Assembly: GCF_002197755.1 (NCBI RefSeq)
Contig: NZ_NHOT01000005.1
Span: 124,001-188,000 of the forward strand
From: Pedobacter sp. AJM
GTDB taxonomy: Bacteria > Bacteroidota > Bacteroidia > Sphingobacteriales > Sphingobacteriaceae
Reading direction: 5' to 3'
Length of the DNA stretch: 64,000 nucleotides
Shown: positions 36,052 to 44,379 of the stretch, piece by piece
How the letters are laid out: each line of letters begins with the position of its first letter
Position numbering within the stretch: position 1 is the first letter of the stretch
Notes under the pieces: generated by a model
Told to the model about the DNA's origin: nothing
The model's database searches: none
What the model saw: only the letters and a program-made list of their open reading frames with translations
Program-made: the position numbers and the translations under genes

Positions 36052-36681
36052 TTAAAGTTTATTTAATAATTTACTCAGATTGGGCTTAATACCAATGGAA
36101 ATGGGAACAGTATTGAAAGTTCTGTCCTGAATCTTTTTGAATCCATACATATAACCTGCCTCAACAAATAAATTTGCCCCGCCAATATTATATTCAATTC
36201 CTGCACCACCTTCGGCAATCCCTAAACTATTTGATCTGTTATTCATTTCTACCTGCAATGTTCCCGCATTCACCGCAGCCTGTGGGGTAAGAATAAAACC
36301 TCCGCCGGCACCTGCAAAACCATAAAAAGCCCACTTATCTACAATTTTACGATAACCTAGGGCTATGTTTAACAAATAAGTAGTCGACCGGCCTTTCTGG
36401 ATGGTATAGGTATATCCGGGGTCTGGTGTAATCTGATTAAAGGTAAAAGCATGCAAACTCACTTTAGGGTAAAGAAAGAGCCCGCTATCACCCAAACCCA
36501 GATTGATCCCCAGTGAGGTGGAAAATTTAGGCTTAAAATAATCTGAGGTCTGTCCCATTGGAAAGGCAAAGCCAATACCACTCATGCTGTAAAGCTTGTC
36601 TGGTCTGCCCGTTTGTGCACTCGCATTCATAGATAATGCGGCACACAGCATTATGATCGGTGTTAAAAATCTGATTTTCAT
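36052..36681 (-). CDS. outer-membrane beta-barrel protein
   Basis: 209 residues with signal peptide MKIRFLTPIIMLCAALSMNASAQ. The mature part has repeated beta-strand-like stretches (GIGFAFPMGQTSDYFK, FSTSLGINLGLGDSGL, AGAGGGFILTPQ, GAGIEYNIGGANLFVEAGYM), typical of an 8-stranded OMP beta-barrel domain. It ends NLSKLLNKL. It starts four bases after the stop of a CheY-like regulator gene, so both are co-transcribed. Function unknown. Confidence 0.75.
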   Translation of the reverse strand: MKIRFLTPIIMLCAALSMNASAQTGRPDKLYSMSGIGFAFPMGQTSDYFKPKFSTSLGINLGLGDSGLFLYPKVSLHAFTFNQITPDPGYTYTIQKGRSTTYLLNIALGYRKIVDKWAFYGFAGAGGGFILTPQAAVNAGTLQVEMNNRSNSLGIAEGGAGIEYNIGGANLFVEAGYMYGFKKIQDRTFNTVPISIGIKPNLSKLLNKL

Positions 36682-36684
36682 ATA

Positions 36685-37047
36685 TTAGTTATTTGTTAGT
36701 TTATTTACTTTTTGCAACATGTCTGTCATGTTAAACGGTTTTTCCAGATAATCATCCGGGTGATACTGTTGCGAAGTGATATAATTTTCATCATATCGTG
36801 CTGATGCTAATATGACTGGTATGTTTTCAGTTTCCATATTTAAGCGGAGCTCTTTAAATACCGCACGGCCATCCATTCCGTTTAACATGATATCTAATAT
36901 AATCAGATCGGGCTGGTATTCTTTAATCGTTTTAAATATATACCTGGGTGATAATAAAGGGTAAACATCATATTGTTCTGCCTCTAATGCAAGTTGAAAG
37001 ACTTCCAAAATATCAGGATCATCATCTACAACTAAAATTCTTTTCAA
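36685..37047 (-). CDS. single-domain response regulator (CheY-like)
   Basis: 120 residues comprising only a receiver domain: acidic pocket VDDDPD near residue 6, phospho-acceptor Asp in LIILDIMLNGMDG near residue 54, Thr/Ser switch in VILASARYDE near residue 81 and the conserved Lys in YLEKPFNM near residue 105. There is no DNA-binding output domain and no sensor kinase nearby. It is followed by an outer-membrane protein gene four bases downstream. It could act as a phosphorelay intermediate. Confidence 0.93.
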   Translation of the reverse strand: MKRILVVDDDPDILEVFQLALEAEQYDVYPLLSPRYIFKTIKEYQPDLIILDIMLNGMDGRAVFKELRLNMETENIPVILASARYDENYITSQQYHPDDYLEKPFNMTDMLQKVNKLTNN

Positions 37048-37307
37048 AATGGGTAATCGGATTAATAAGTAACTGGACTATGCTAATACAATTTTTCGCT
37101 AAGAATGTTTTGGCAGGAAAAGAAAATAACAGCCAGGACTATTCCATATTGGGTGGATGAATAACACACAACATTCGGAATGATAAGCAGATTAAATAAT
37201 CCTATACGAAAATAAATAAAATAACTATCTTTAAAAGATTGAAATACAATATTTTACCTTTAAAATAACCTATATAATCAACAGGCTTTAATCAATTACC
37301 TAATCCC

Positions 37308-37574
37308 ATGAAAAACAAAATTAATCTTTTAAATATTTCCATTACCAATAAGGTAATCGAACTTCAGGAGCGCGGATATGACTGTGATTTCCTCTTACTT
37401 GCAAACGGAAGCTTACTCTGCATGCAAACCAATACCCATCATACCATTAACAGTGTATCTATCCGAATGCTGGAACATGGCTTCGACTTCTTTGGACAAT
37501 GTTATAAAAATGTACATTCAATTGAAACCGGAAACGGTGAACGTGGCGTATTGCTTACGGAAACGATCTTATAA
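37308..37574 (+). CDS. hypothetical 88-residue protein
   Basis: Not recognised. MKNKINLLNISITNKVIELQ, then a central region with LLLANGSLLCMQTNTHHT and a C-terminal HGFDFFGQCYKN and ERGVLLTETIL. No signal peptide or membrane helix. The pattern resembles short Pedobacter proteins of unknown role. Its frame is intact and it is preceded by a 260-base gap that must hold its promoter. Confidence 0.55.
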   Translation: MKNKINLLNISITNKVIELQERGYDCDFLLLANGSLLCMQTNTHHTINSVSIRMLEHGFDFFGQCYKNVHSIETGNGERGVLLTETIL

Positions 37575-38011
37575 ACAGTTATGATATCACCTGTCATTAT
37601 TTCTTACATCAGATCATTCTGGTTCTAATCATTTAATGATAAAAACAGATAAACATTCCTGTAAGTTTTGATAGATAGGGATTTATTTTGTAGGTTAAAT
37701 TTTATATCTGTTTATTCTGGTAAGATTATTTTAGCTTTTCAGCTGATATAGAGTTACTTTATCCTATTGTCACAATATTTAAACAATTCAGCACCTCTTT
37801 AGAACCTGATTTTATTTCATGTTTAAGTTTTATTAAATATATTTAAGCAAAAATGAAGTATACTTTTATTGCAAAAGGTGAGTAGTTAATTCTACTTATT
37901 TTCTGATCAGGAATAATCGCATTATCTCAGTATAAAAAAACATCAGCCGCATCAATTGTGTTAAACCTCTTGGTGTATTTTAATAACACATCCAAAGCGC
38001 AGCATCATTAC
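37575..38011. other. AT-rich intergenic region upstream of the phytoene/squalene synthase gene
   Basis: 437 bases. It contains only very short ORFs (for example a 10-codon frame at 37852). No clear terminator after the 88-residue gene and no consensus promoter pair was found. A GTG at 37958 would extend the downstream gene by 18 residues but looks unlike the family. Confidence 0.4.
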
Positions 38012-38848
38012 ATGAAAGAAATATTTGACCGGCTATCTGACGACTTTAGTAAACTCACTACTCAACGTTACAGTACCAGTTTTTCATTAGGCATTTATTT
38101 CCTGGGTAAGGAATTACGTCAGCCCATTTACTCCATTTATGGTTTTGTGCGCCTGGCCGATGAAATAGTAGACAGCTTTCATGATTTTGATAAAAAATAT
38201 TTGTTGGATAAATTTAAACAGGACACTTTTGAAGCTATCGAGCTGGGAATCAGTTTAAATCCCATTTTAAATGCCTTTCAGAAAGTGGTGAATCAGTATC
38301 AGATTGATCATAAACTGATTTCACTCTTTTTAAACAGCATGGAAATGGATCTTCTGGAAAAAACCTATACACCAGAGTTATATGGAACATACATTTTAGG
38401 CTCTGCTGAAGTGGTAGGCCTGATGTGCTTAAAGGTTTTTACAGGTGGTGATGAAATAGAATATCAGCAGCTAAAACCTTATGCAATGAAATTAGGCTCT
38501 GCATTTCAGAAAGTTAATTTCCTGCGGGATGTGAAAGCTGATTATCAAAGTTTAAACAGATGCTATTTCCCGGATGTAAACCTCAACAAGTTCTGTGATA
38601 TTGATAAAAGGGCCATTGAAAAAGAAATAGAAGCAGAATTTGCCAATGCGCTGATTGGAATTAAGATGCTGCCTGCAAATTCCAGAAATGGCGTTTATCT
38701 TTCCTACGTCTACTACAAAAAGCTATTTTCTAAAATTAAAGCTTTAAGTGCAGAGAAAATCATGATGGAACGGATCAGAATTTCGAACCATCTTAAAATC
38801 GGTTTAATGTTTGATTCCATGATCAGACATAAATTAAATGTGATTTAA
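38012..38848 (+). CDS. phytoene/squalene synthase family protein
   Basis: 278 residues from the ATG at 38012 (MKEIFDRLSDDFSKLTTQRY). The isoprenyl head-to-head synthase motifs are there: YGFVRLADEIVDSFHDFD (first DxxxD-like, near residues 45-60) and VNFLRDVKADYQSLNRCYFP (second, near residues 170-190). It should join two geranylgeranyl or farnesyl diphosphates. An idi gene follows five bases downstream. No desaturase, cyclase or lycopene gene is in the window, so phytoene versus squalene cannot be decided; in related Bacteroidota it is the CrtB of carotenoid synthesis. Confidence 0.9.
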   Translation: MKEIFDRLSDDFSKLTTQRYSTSFSLGIYFLGKELRQPIYSIYGFVRLADEIVDSFHDFDKKYLLDKFKQDTFEAIELGISLNPILNAFQKVVNQYQIDHKLISLFLNSMEMDLLEKTYTPELYGTYILGSAEVVGLMCLKVFTGGDEIEYQQLKPYAMKLGSAFQKVNFLRDVKADYQSLNRCYFPDVNLNKFCDIDKRAIEKEIEAEFANALIGIKMLPANSRNGVYLSYVYYKKLFSKIKALSAEKIMMERIRISNHLKIGLMFDSMIRHKLNVI

Positions 38849-38853
38849 AATTC

Positions 38854-39378
38854 ATGAAAGAACAGGTTATTCTTATCGATGTAAATGATTTTCCGTTAGG
38901 TGAAATGGAAAAACTGGAAGCCCATCAGAAAGGAGTACTTCATCGTGCTTTTTCTGTATTTATATTTAATACAAAAGGAGAATTGCTTTTACAGCAACGT
39001 GCCATAGAGAAGTACCATTCCGGAGGTTTATGGACCAATACCTGCTGCAGTCATCCACGGCCGGGTGAAGATAATCTTGATGCTGCCAACCGCCGACTTA
39101 TGGAAGAAATGGGCATGAAAGCCAGTTTAAATTATGGGTTTAATTTTATTTACCGTGCCGAATTTGAAAGTGGCTTAACAGAGTATGAGCTGGATCATGT
39201 TTTTTTTGGACAATCTGACCTGCTTCCGGTTATAAATCAGGATGAGGTGGAAAACTTCAGGTATATTAATTTAGAACTGCTCAAAGAAGAATTGGTTCAT
39301 CATCCAGACGCTTATACACCCTGGTTAAAAATATGCCTGGATAAGGTCATTGAGCATGTAGCAATAGAATATAAATAA
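38854..39378 (+). CDS. idi: isopentenyl-diphosphate delta-isomerase, type I
   Basis: 174 residues. Nudix-fold type I Idi: the catalytic Cys is in LWTNTCCSHPRPGEDN near residue 67, with the LMEEMGM Nudix-like helix, and the metal-binding YELDHVFFGQ near residue 110. It interconverts IPP and DMAPP. It lies directly after a phytoene/squalene synthase gene and would balance substrate for it. A hairpin (ACGGG/CCCGT, 39381-39408) follows the stop. Confidence 0.96.
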   Translation: MKEQVILIDVNDFPLGEMEKLEAHQKGVLHRAFSVFIFNTKGELLLQQRAIEKYHSGGLWTNTCCSHPRPGEDNLDAANRRLMEEMGMKASLNYGFNFIYRAEFESGLTEYELDHVFFGQSDLLPVINQDEVENFRYINLELLKEELVHHPDAYTPWLKICLDKVIEHVAIEYK

Positions 39379-39380
39379 AA

Positions 39381-39408
39381 ACGGGCATACAGCCTAAGCC
39401 ATATACCC
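39381..39408 (+). terminator. hairpin after idi, probable terminator
   Basis: ACGGG(C)ATA and TAT(A)CCCGT pair around CAGCCTAAGCCA. There is no clear T-tract, so the call is weaker. The following 290 bases to 39701 are AT-rich and empty. Confidence 0.45.
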
Positions 39409-39701
39409 GTATCTAAATTAACGCTCTCGGCAGCAAATATACGTTCAGAATCTGTATAATTCCAAATGATTTAATATTTCTTTTACTTTAAGATTATATA
39501 AAAAAATATTAAGATCAAGTTAATATGATGTAACCATTTATTAATTAGTGAGTTATTAAATAAATAATATTCATATTTTTTTAGCTTAAGCTTCATTTTT
39601 TTTATCTTACTCAAAATAAATCCTACCAATTTTTTCATTATAGGTATAAATGGTCTATGATTAAATAATCTCTAAAGCTAAATGAGATTGGAGAAATGAG
39701 A

Positions 39702-39902
39702 TCAATTCTCAACTTTTTCAAACTTAAATCTTTTCTTAATGTGATAGTTGAAATATCGCCCCTTAGATGTGGCTGCCTTAAATAATTTAAAAGTTCTTTC
39801 CGGAACATCCAGGTACTGATAAACCAATCCTGTTATAAATGTGATGGTGAGTAATTTTAATGCTGGCTGGTAGCTAAAATATTTGATTACGGACGATGGC
39901 AT
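39702..39902 (-). CDS. KTSC-domain protein
   Basis: 66 residues. The pattern SSVIKYFSYQPALKLLTITF, TGLVYQYLDVPERTFKLF and SKGRYFNYHIKKRFKFEKV matches the KTSC domain (a small domain found alone or beside lysyl-tRNA synthetases), including the closing SKGxxxNxxIKxxYxFxKV. Its function is unknown. It is 14 bases downstream of a small membrane protein gene on the same strand. Confidence 0.8.
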   Translation of the reverse strand: MPSSVIKYFSYQPALKLLTITFITGLVYQYLDVPERTFKLFKAATSKGRYFNYHIKKRFKFEKVEN

Positions 39903-39916
39903 TATTAACCTTTTAA

Positions 39917-40300
39917 TTAATCGTTCGCGTGAAGCTCAGATTCCTCTTTAGCTGCCCTTATCTTTTCTTTCTTCAGGTCTATCCTGATGATGTTATATAA
40001 ACTCATATACACATTAGCGATCCATACAATAGCGAAAAAAGAAACGATATAACCACGCCAGTCTGGATAAATTAAGGTATACTTGGTGATAAAGAGGATG
40101 ATCAGGGTAACGTAATGACTAAAACAATATTCGCAGGTAAATACATAGAAAAACTTTCTTTTCACCAGGCGATTACAGTTTTTAGAACGGTCAACGCAAA
40201 ATTCTCTGGCCTCCCGGAATATTTCTTCTTTGGTAACGGTCCAGGCAATACAGGCAACAGGTAAAGCCAGTACGAAAAGGTAATAAATAGGTGATTCCAT
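39917..40300 (-). CDS. hypothetical membrane protein with CxxC-type motif
   Basis: 127 residues, not firmly recognised. Three hydrophobic segments (about residues 5-22, 58-78, 84-104) surround FYVFTCEYCFSHYVTLI, in which a CxxC precedes a membrane helix. This resembles DUF1360-type small membrane proteins, but the match is loose. The N-terminal half also has EFCVDRSKNCN. The C-terminus is charged and cytosolic (KKEKIRAAKEESELHAND). It precedes the KTSC gene, likely in one unit. Confidence 0.6.
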   Translation of the reverse strand: MESPIYYLFVLALPVACIAWTVTKEEIFREAREFCVDRSKNCNRLVKRKFFYVFTCEYCFSHYVTLIILFITKYTLIYPDWRGYIVSFFAIVWIANVYMSLYNIIRIDLKKEKIRAAKEESELHAND

Positions 40301-40427
40301 AAGGGGTAAATAGTTTCGCTGTAAACGATTTCAATAATAATAACCTGAAAATGGATTAAATGTTTAATGCGTGTATTAAACATTTTTATCCCTCCATTGT
40401 TAATCAGCTAATCAATATTAAAATATA

Positions 40428-40616
40428 ATGGAAAGATCAGAAATATTAGACCTGCTGGAAGTAATCAATCAACAGGTGAGTTCTTCAGTTTTGGGTGGCC
40501 GGGAGGACGATTATCAGGAACTAGAAAGTATGGGATTAATTACCATTAACAGGGATGCCGCACAATGGGCAGCGACCATAACACCTGCAGGAATTGCTTA
40601 TCTGGGACACGATTAA
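40428..40616 (+). CDS. hypothetical 62-residue protein
   Basis: Starts MERSEILDLLEVINQQVSSS and ends TITPAGIAYLGHD. The layout of an N-terminal helix followed by a short strand-turn (SMGLITINRDAAQWAATITPAG) resembles a small winged-helix fragment of the type that ends many MarR/ArsR-like proteins ('I..aG..yl'). No family can be assigned. Confidence 0.5.
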   Translation: MERSEILDLLEVINQQVSSSVLGGREDDYQELESMGLITINRDAAQWAATITPAGIAYLGHD

Positions 40617-40723
40617 CTGGATGCGGGTGTATGAAATTAAACCGATTTATAGATTAAATCTTTTAGATTTGTGCTAAGTTTAGAAATCAGGCATATTGAT
40701 AGATGCCGATTCTGCTTACACTT

Positions 40724-41515
40724 ATGAACGATTTTCAACTCCGAACGGTTAATGTAACCAGATACGTTACGCCTCTGCGCGAAGGTGGCTCTATGCCGGC
40801 CATTGCTGAGGCAGATGACGGTTTTTTATATGTATTGAAATTTCGTGGTGCCGGACAAGGGCCACGTGCGCTGATTGCAGAACTGATTGGTGGTGAAATA
40901 GCCAGAATACTTGGCTTTCGGATACCAGAACTGGTTTTTGCTCAGCTGGATGAGGCCTTTGGCCGCACAGAACCAGATGAAGAAATTCAGGATTTACTGA
41001 AGGCCAGTGTAGGTTTAAATCTGGCCTTACATTACCTTTCAGGTGCCATTACTTTTGATCCAACGGTAACTGTTGTTGATGCTAAGCTGGCTTCGCAAAT
41101 TGTGTGGCTGGATTGTTTTCTTACGAACATGGACCGTACTTGCCGCAATACCAATATGTTGATGTGGCACAAAGAACTCTGGTTAATTGATCATGGTGCA
41201 TCTCTATATTTTCACCATTCCTGGCAAAACTGGGAGGAGCAGGCCATTCGGCCGTTTTTCTTAATAAAGGATCACGTGTTGCTTCCAGGGGCATCCGAAC
41301 TGGAACTGGTTGACCAGGAATTTCACGCTATTCTTAACGCAGAAAAAATTGCCGCCATCATAGATTTAATTCCTGATGAGTGGCTGGAGGGGGAAAGCAA
41401 TTTCCCGACTAAAGAGGCCCATAGAAAAGCCTATGCTTATTTTCTGCAAACCCGTCTGAATAATTCGCAAATCTTTTTAAAAGAAGCACAGCATGCCAGA
41501 GAGATTCTTATTTGA
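40724..41515 (+). CDS. HipA-like kinase-fold protein
   Basis: 263 residues from the ATG at 40724 (MNDFQLRTVNVTRYV). HipA-like kinase features are the ATP-binding DDGFLYVLKFRGAGQGPRAL near residue 35, the catalytic loop CFLTNMDRTCRNTNMLMW near residue 135 (D-R-x-x-x-N) and the metal-binding LWLIDHGASLYF near residue 156. It lacks the long N-terminal HipA extension, and no HipB-type antitoxin lies upstream. The next gene, DUF3037, overlaps its end by 23 bases. HipA-like/DUF3037 pairs are recurrent in bacteria and may be toxin-antitoxin-like, but this is not proven. Confidence 0.85.
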   Translation: MNDFQLRTVNVTRYVTPLREGGSMPAIAEADDGFLYVLKFRGAGQGPRALIAELIGGEIARILGFRIPELVFAQLDEAFGRTEPDEEIQDLLKASVGLNLALHYLSGAITFDPTVTVVDAKLASQIVWLDCFLTNMDRTCRNTNMLMWHKELWLIDHGASLYFHHSWQNWEEQAIRPFFLIKDHVLLPGASELELVDQEFHAILNAEKIAAIIDLIPDEWLEGESNFPTKEAHRKAYAYFLQTRLNNSQIFLKEAQHAREILI

Positions 41516-41876
41516 GTATGCTGTGATCCGTGTGATGCCAAGGGTAGAACGCGAAGAATTTTTGAATGTGGGCATCATTTTGTTCTGCGCAAAGAAAAAG
41601 TTTTTAAAAAGCATCTTTTTTCTGGACGAACTTAAGGTCAGGACATTTTGCACAAAAATTGACTTTGAAGAATTATCTGCGAACTTAACAGCTTTCGAAA
41701 GAATCAGCGTGGGCGCAAAAGGATCAGGTCCAATCGGTGAATATGATCAGGCTTCCAGGTTTCGCTGGTTAACAGCCACCAGAAGTACAGTGGTTCAATG
41801 TTCAAAAGTTCATCCTGGCTTTTGTATGGATGCGGAAGAAACCATGATCAGGTTACATCAGGAGCTGGTACTTTAA
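41493..41876 (+). CDS. DUF3037 family protein
   Basis: 127 residues. It matches DUF3037 in MPERFLFEYAVIRVMPRVER, with the conserved FLNVGIILFC and the closing FRWLTATRSTVVQCSKVHPG. Function unknown; the family is typically encoded immediately after HipA-like kinases. Its ATG lies inside the end of the kinase gene in another frame (41493-41515), so translation is coupled. Confidence 0.85.
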   Translation: MPERFLFEYAVIRVMPRVEREEFLNVGIILFCAKKKFLKSIFFLDELKVRTFCTKIDFEELSANLTAFERISVGAKGSGPIGEYDQASRFRWLTATRSTVVQCSKVHPGFCMDAEETMIRLHQELVL

Positions 41877-41916
41877 TTTCCGCATTAATAAATCTATTAT
41901 ACCTAAGCACATTCCC

Positions 41917-43830
41917 TTGTCAAAAGAATATTTCAAAAACCTTCAGGATTTGCTTCATATGGAGCGTGAAGAAGATTTACAATCGTATTTAAAACTTACT
42001 CAAAATACCTCAGCTGCAGACCGGAGAGCCCTCGGATTAACCTGGTACCCCATAGCCATCAGGAATACAGAAATTGGAAAAGGTGATTATTTATCAGTAG
42101 AACTGGAACGTACCACGCATCAGGAGCTGTCTCATCAGTTCCGGTTTGGTGCTGCCGTGGTTATATTTTCCAATCATGATCCGAAAGCAGACCAGGTGGA
42201 AGGCATCGTCACCCATCAAAGCGGGAACAGGATGAAAGTTAGTTTTCGGATAGATGAACTGCCAGACTGGACGAGGGATGGTAAACTGGGTGTTGACTTA
42301 CTTTTTGATAATAATAGCTATGATGAAATGCAATATGCATTGAAGCAGGCTACAAACCTTACAGATGAAACTGCTGAAAATAAGCTCATTAAAATCATCA
42401 CGCTTGGTGAAAAACCTTCATTTGAACAGGAAGTAAAATTCACCATTCCGAACTTGCTTAACGCCTCGCAGCAACGTGCTGTACATCAGATTATAGCTGC
42501 AGATCACCTTGCTATTGTTCATGGTCCGCCAGGAACAGGCAAAACCACTACCATAGTTCAGGCGATAAAGTCACTCTTCAAACACCATAATCAAAAAATT
42601 CTGGTCGTGGCCCCTAGTAATACGGCAGTAGATTTACTGACGGAAAAATTAGTACTAGAGGGTTTACATGTAATCCGCATAGGAAATCCGGCACGGGTTT
42701 CAGAAAAACTGCTATCAGCAACTTTAGATCATCAAATGGCGGATCATCCGGAAATGAAAATGATCAAAGCGCTGAAAAAACAGGCTAATGAATATAAGAA
42801 CATGGCACATAAGTACAAGCGCAGTTTTGGAAAGGCTGAGCGTGACCAACGAAAGGCACTTTTTGATGAAGCGCATAAAATTGGCAGAGAGGTAGAAAAG
42901 ACCGAAGCCTACATGATGGATCAGCTGTTTAATAAAGCACAAGTCATTACAGCTACATTAGTAGGTGCCCATCACCATACAGTTCGACACCTTAAGTATG
43001 GTACTGTGGTGATTGACGAAGCAGGACAAGCACTAGAACCTGCCTGCTGGATTCCGATTTTAAAAGCCAAAAAATTAATTTTAGCAGGAGATCATTTTCA
43101 ATTACCGCCAACCATAAAATCTACAGCGGCAGCAAGAAAAGGATTAAGTAATACTTTGCTGGAGAAGCTGGTAAGTCTTCACCCTGAATCTGTTGTGCTT
43201 TTAAATGAACAATACCGAATGAATAACAGCATTATGGGTTATTCATCAAAAGTATTTTACGAGGACCGTTTAACTGCACATTCGTCCGTTTCTGGCCAAT
43301 TGCTTTTTGATGGTGACGAGCCGATAAAATTTATTGATACTGCGGGTTGCAGCTATGACGAAAAGCTGGAAGGCACCAGCACCATCAATCCGGATGAGGC
43401 TGCATTTTTGGTCAGACAACTGATTCATCTGCTCAGCCGATTGGAAACTGATTACACTATCGCAGATTTTCCAAGCATTGCGGTCATTTCTCCATATAAA
43501 CAGCAGATCCAGGTTTTGAAAGAATTACTATCAACAGAAACATTATTTTTGAAATACCAGCATAAGATTGCGGTGAACACCATTGATAGTTTTCAGGGGC
43601 AGGAGCGTGATGTGGTATATATTAGTTTAACCAGGAGCAATACAGCAGGAAGTATCGGCTTTTTAGCTGATACCAGAAGAATGAATGTAGCCATGACGAG
43701 GGCCAAAAAGAAATTAATCGTGATTGGCGACAGCTCTACACTATCTAAGGCTAAATTTTATGCAGATTTTATAAATTATACCGAAAAACGCAATGCTTAT
43801 TCCAGTGCATGGGAACTTATGGACCTATAA
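41917..43830 (+). CDS. SF1 superfamily AAA helicase, IGHMBP2/SMUBP-2-like
   Basis: 637 residues starting at TTG 41917 (MSKEYFKNLQDLLHMEREED); the next ATG at 41959 would remove part of the conserved N-terminus. Helicase motifs: Walker A VHGPPGTGKTTTIVQA near residue 205, motif Ia APSNTAVDLL, motif II GTVVIDEAGQALEP near residue 365, motif III ILAGDHFQLPPT, motif IV EQYRM and motif V/VI TIDSFQGQERDVVYISLTRS and RRMNVAMTRAKKKLIVIG. It belongs to the Upf1-like group that unwinds RNA or DNA. It starts 40 bases after the DUF3037 gene, so it may be in the same operon. Confidence 0.92.
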   Translation: MSKEYFKNLQDLLHMEREEDLQSYLKLTQNTSAADRRALGLTWYPIAIRNTEIGKGDYLSVELERTTHQELSHQFRFGAAVVIFSNHDPKADQVEGIVTHQSGNRMKVSFRIDELPDWTRDGKLGVDLLFDNNSYDEMQYALKQATNLTDETAENKLIKIITLGEKPSFEQEVKFTIPNLLNASQQRAVHQIIAADHLAIVHGPPGTGKTTTIVQAIKSLFKHHNQKILVVAPSNTAVDLLTEKLVLEGLHVIRIGNPARVSEKLLSATLDHQMADHPEMKMIKALKKQANEYKNMAHKYKRSFGKAERDQRKALFDEAHKIGREVEKTEAYMMDQLFNKAQVITATLVGAHHHTVRHLKYGTVVIDEAGQALEPACWIPILKAKKLILAGDHFQLPPTIKSTAAARKGLSNTLLEKLVSLHPESVVLLNEQYRMNNSIMGYSSKVFYEDRLTAHSSVSGQLLFDGDEPIKFIDTAGCSYDEKLEGTSTINPDEAAFLVRQLIHLLSRLETDYTIADFPSIAVISPYKQQIQVLKELLSTETLFLKYQHKIAVNTIDSFQGQERDVVYISLTRSNTAGSIGFLADTRRMNVAMTRAKKKLIVIGDSSTLSKAKFYADFINYTEKRNAYSSAWELMDL

Positions 43831-44004
43831 GAAGATTTATGCATAATGTCATTTTTATAGTCGTAAATTATTATTTTTGAGCTGATTAAGCTGGATTTCA
43901 ATTCATTAGGATTTTATACATTGAGGCAAAGTAAAGTTGATTGTAATCCATTTGAATCCGCGTTCGGGGATTTAAATATCACAGCATCTAAATAATCTGT
44001 TTCA

Positions 44005-44379
44005 ATGAATCAAGGCCTGAAAATTTTAATTGTGGATGACAGCGAATTAATGCGAATGGTTATCAAAGGTTTTTTAAAGAAGTTTCTTTCTGGATTCGAA
44101 ATTTCTGAAACGCCTGATTTATCAGAAACTTTTAACCTCCTTGCCAAAAAGGATTTCGATTTTGTTCTATTAGATATCAACATGCCCAAAGGAGATAGTA
44201 ATCCGGATACTGTAAGAGAAATTCTGTCCATACAGCAGAATATTAAAGTCTGCATGTTTTCAGGCAATGATAAAAGCACACTCGAACAGGCTTATCGCAA
44301 TGCCGGTGCTATCGGTTATATCCAAAAAGACAACAATATAGCGACATCACTGAATGAAGTGTTAACCAACAACTTCTAA
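44005..44379 (+). CDS. single-domain response regulator (CheY-like)
   Basis: 124 residues. Acidic pocket in VDDSELM near residue 10, phospho-Asp in FVLLDINMPKGDS near residue 53, switch region CMFSGND near residue 85, and the conserved Lys in GYIQKDNN near residue 108. No output domain. It is convergent with topoisomerase III and overlaps its 3' end by 18 bases (44362-44379), so the last codons of each gene are read on opposite strands. No kinase is nearby. Confidence 0.9.
   Translation: MNQGLKILIVDDSELMRMVIKGFLKKFLSGFEISETPDLSETFNLLAKKDFDFVLLDINMPKGDSNPDTVREILSIQQNIKVCMFSGNDKSTLEQAYRNAGAIGYIQKDNNIATSLNEVLTNNF

Noticed and set aside
40724..41515. HipA-like kinase taken as a classical HipBA toxin-antitoxin pair
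   Set aside because: No HipB-type helix-turn-helix protein is encoded upstream; the 62-residue gene at 40428-40616 does not show one.
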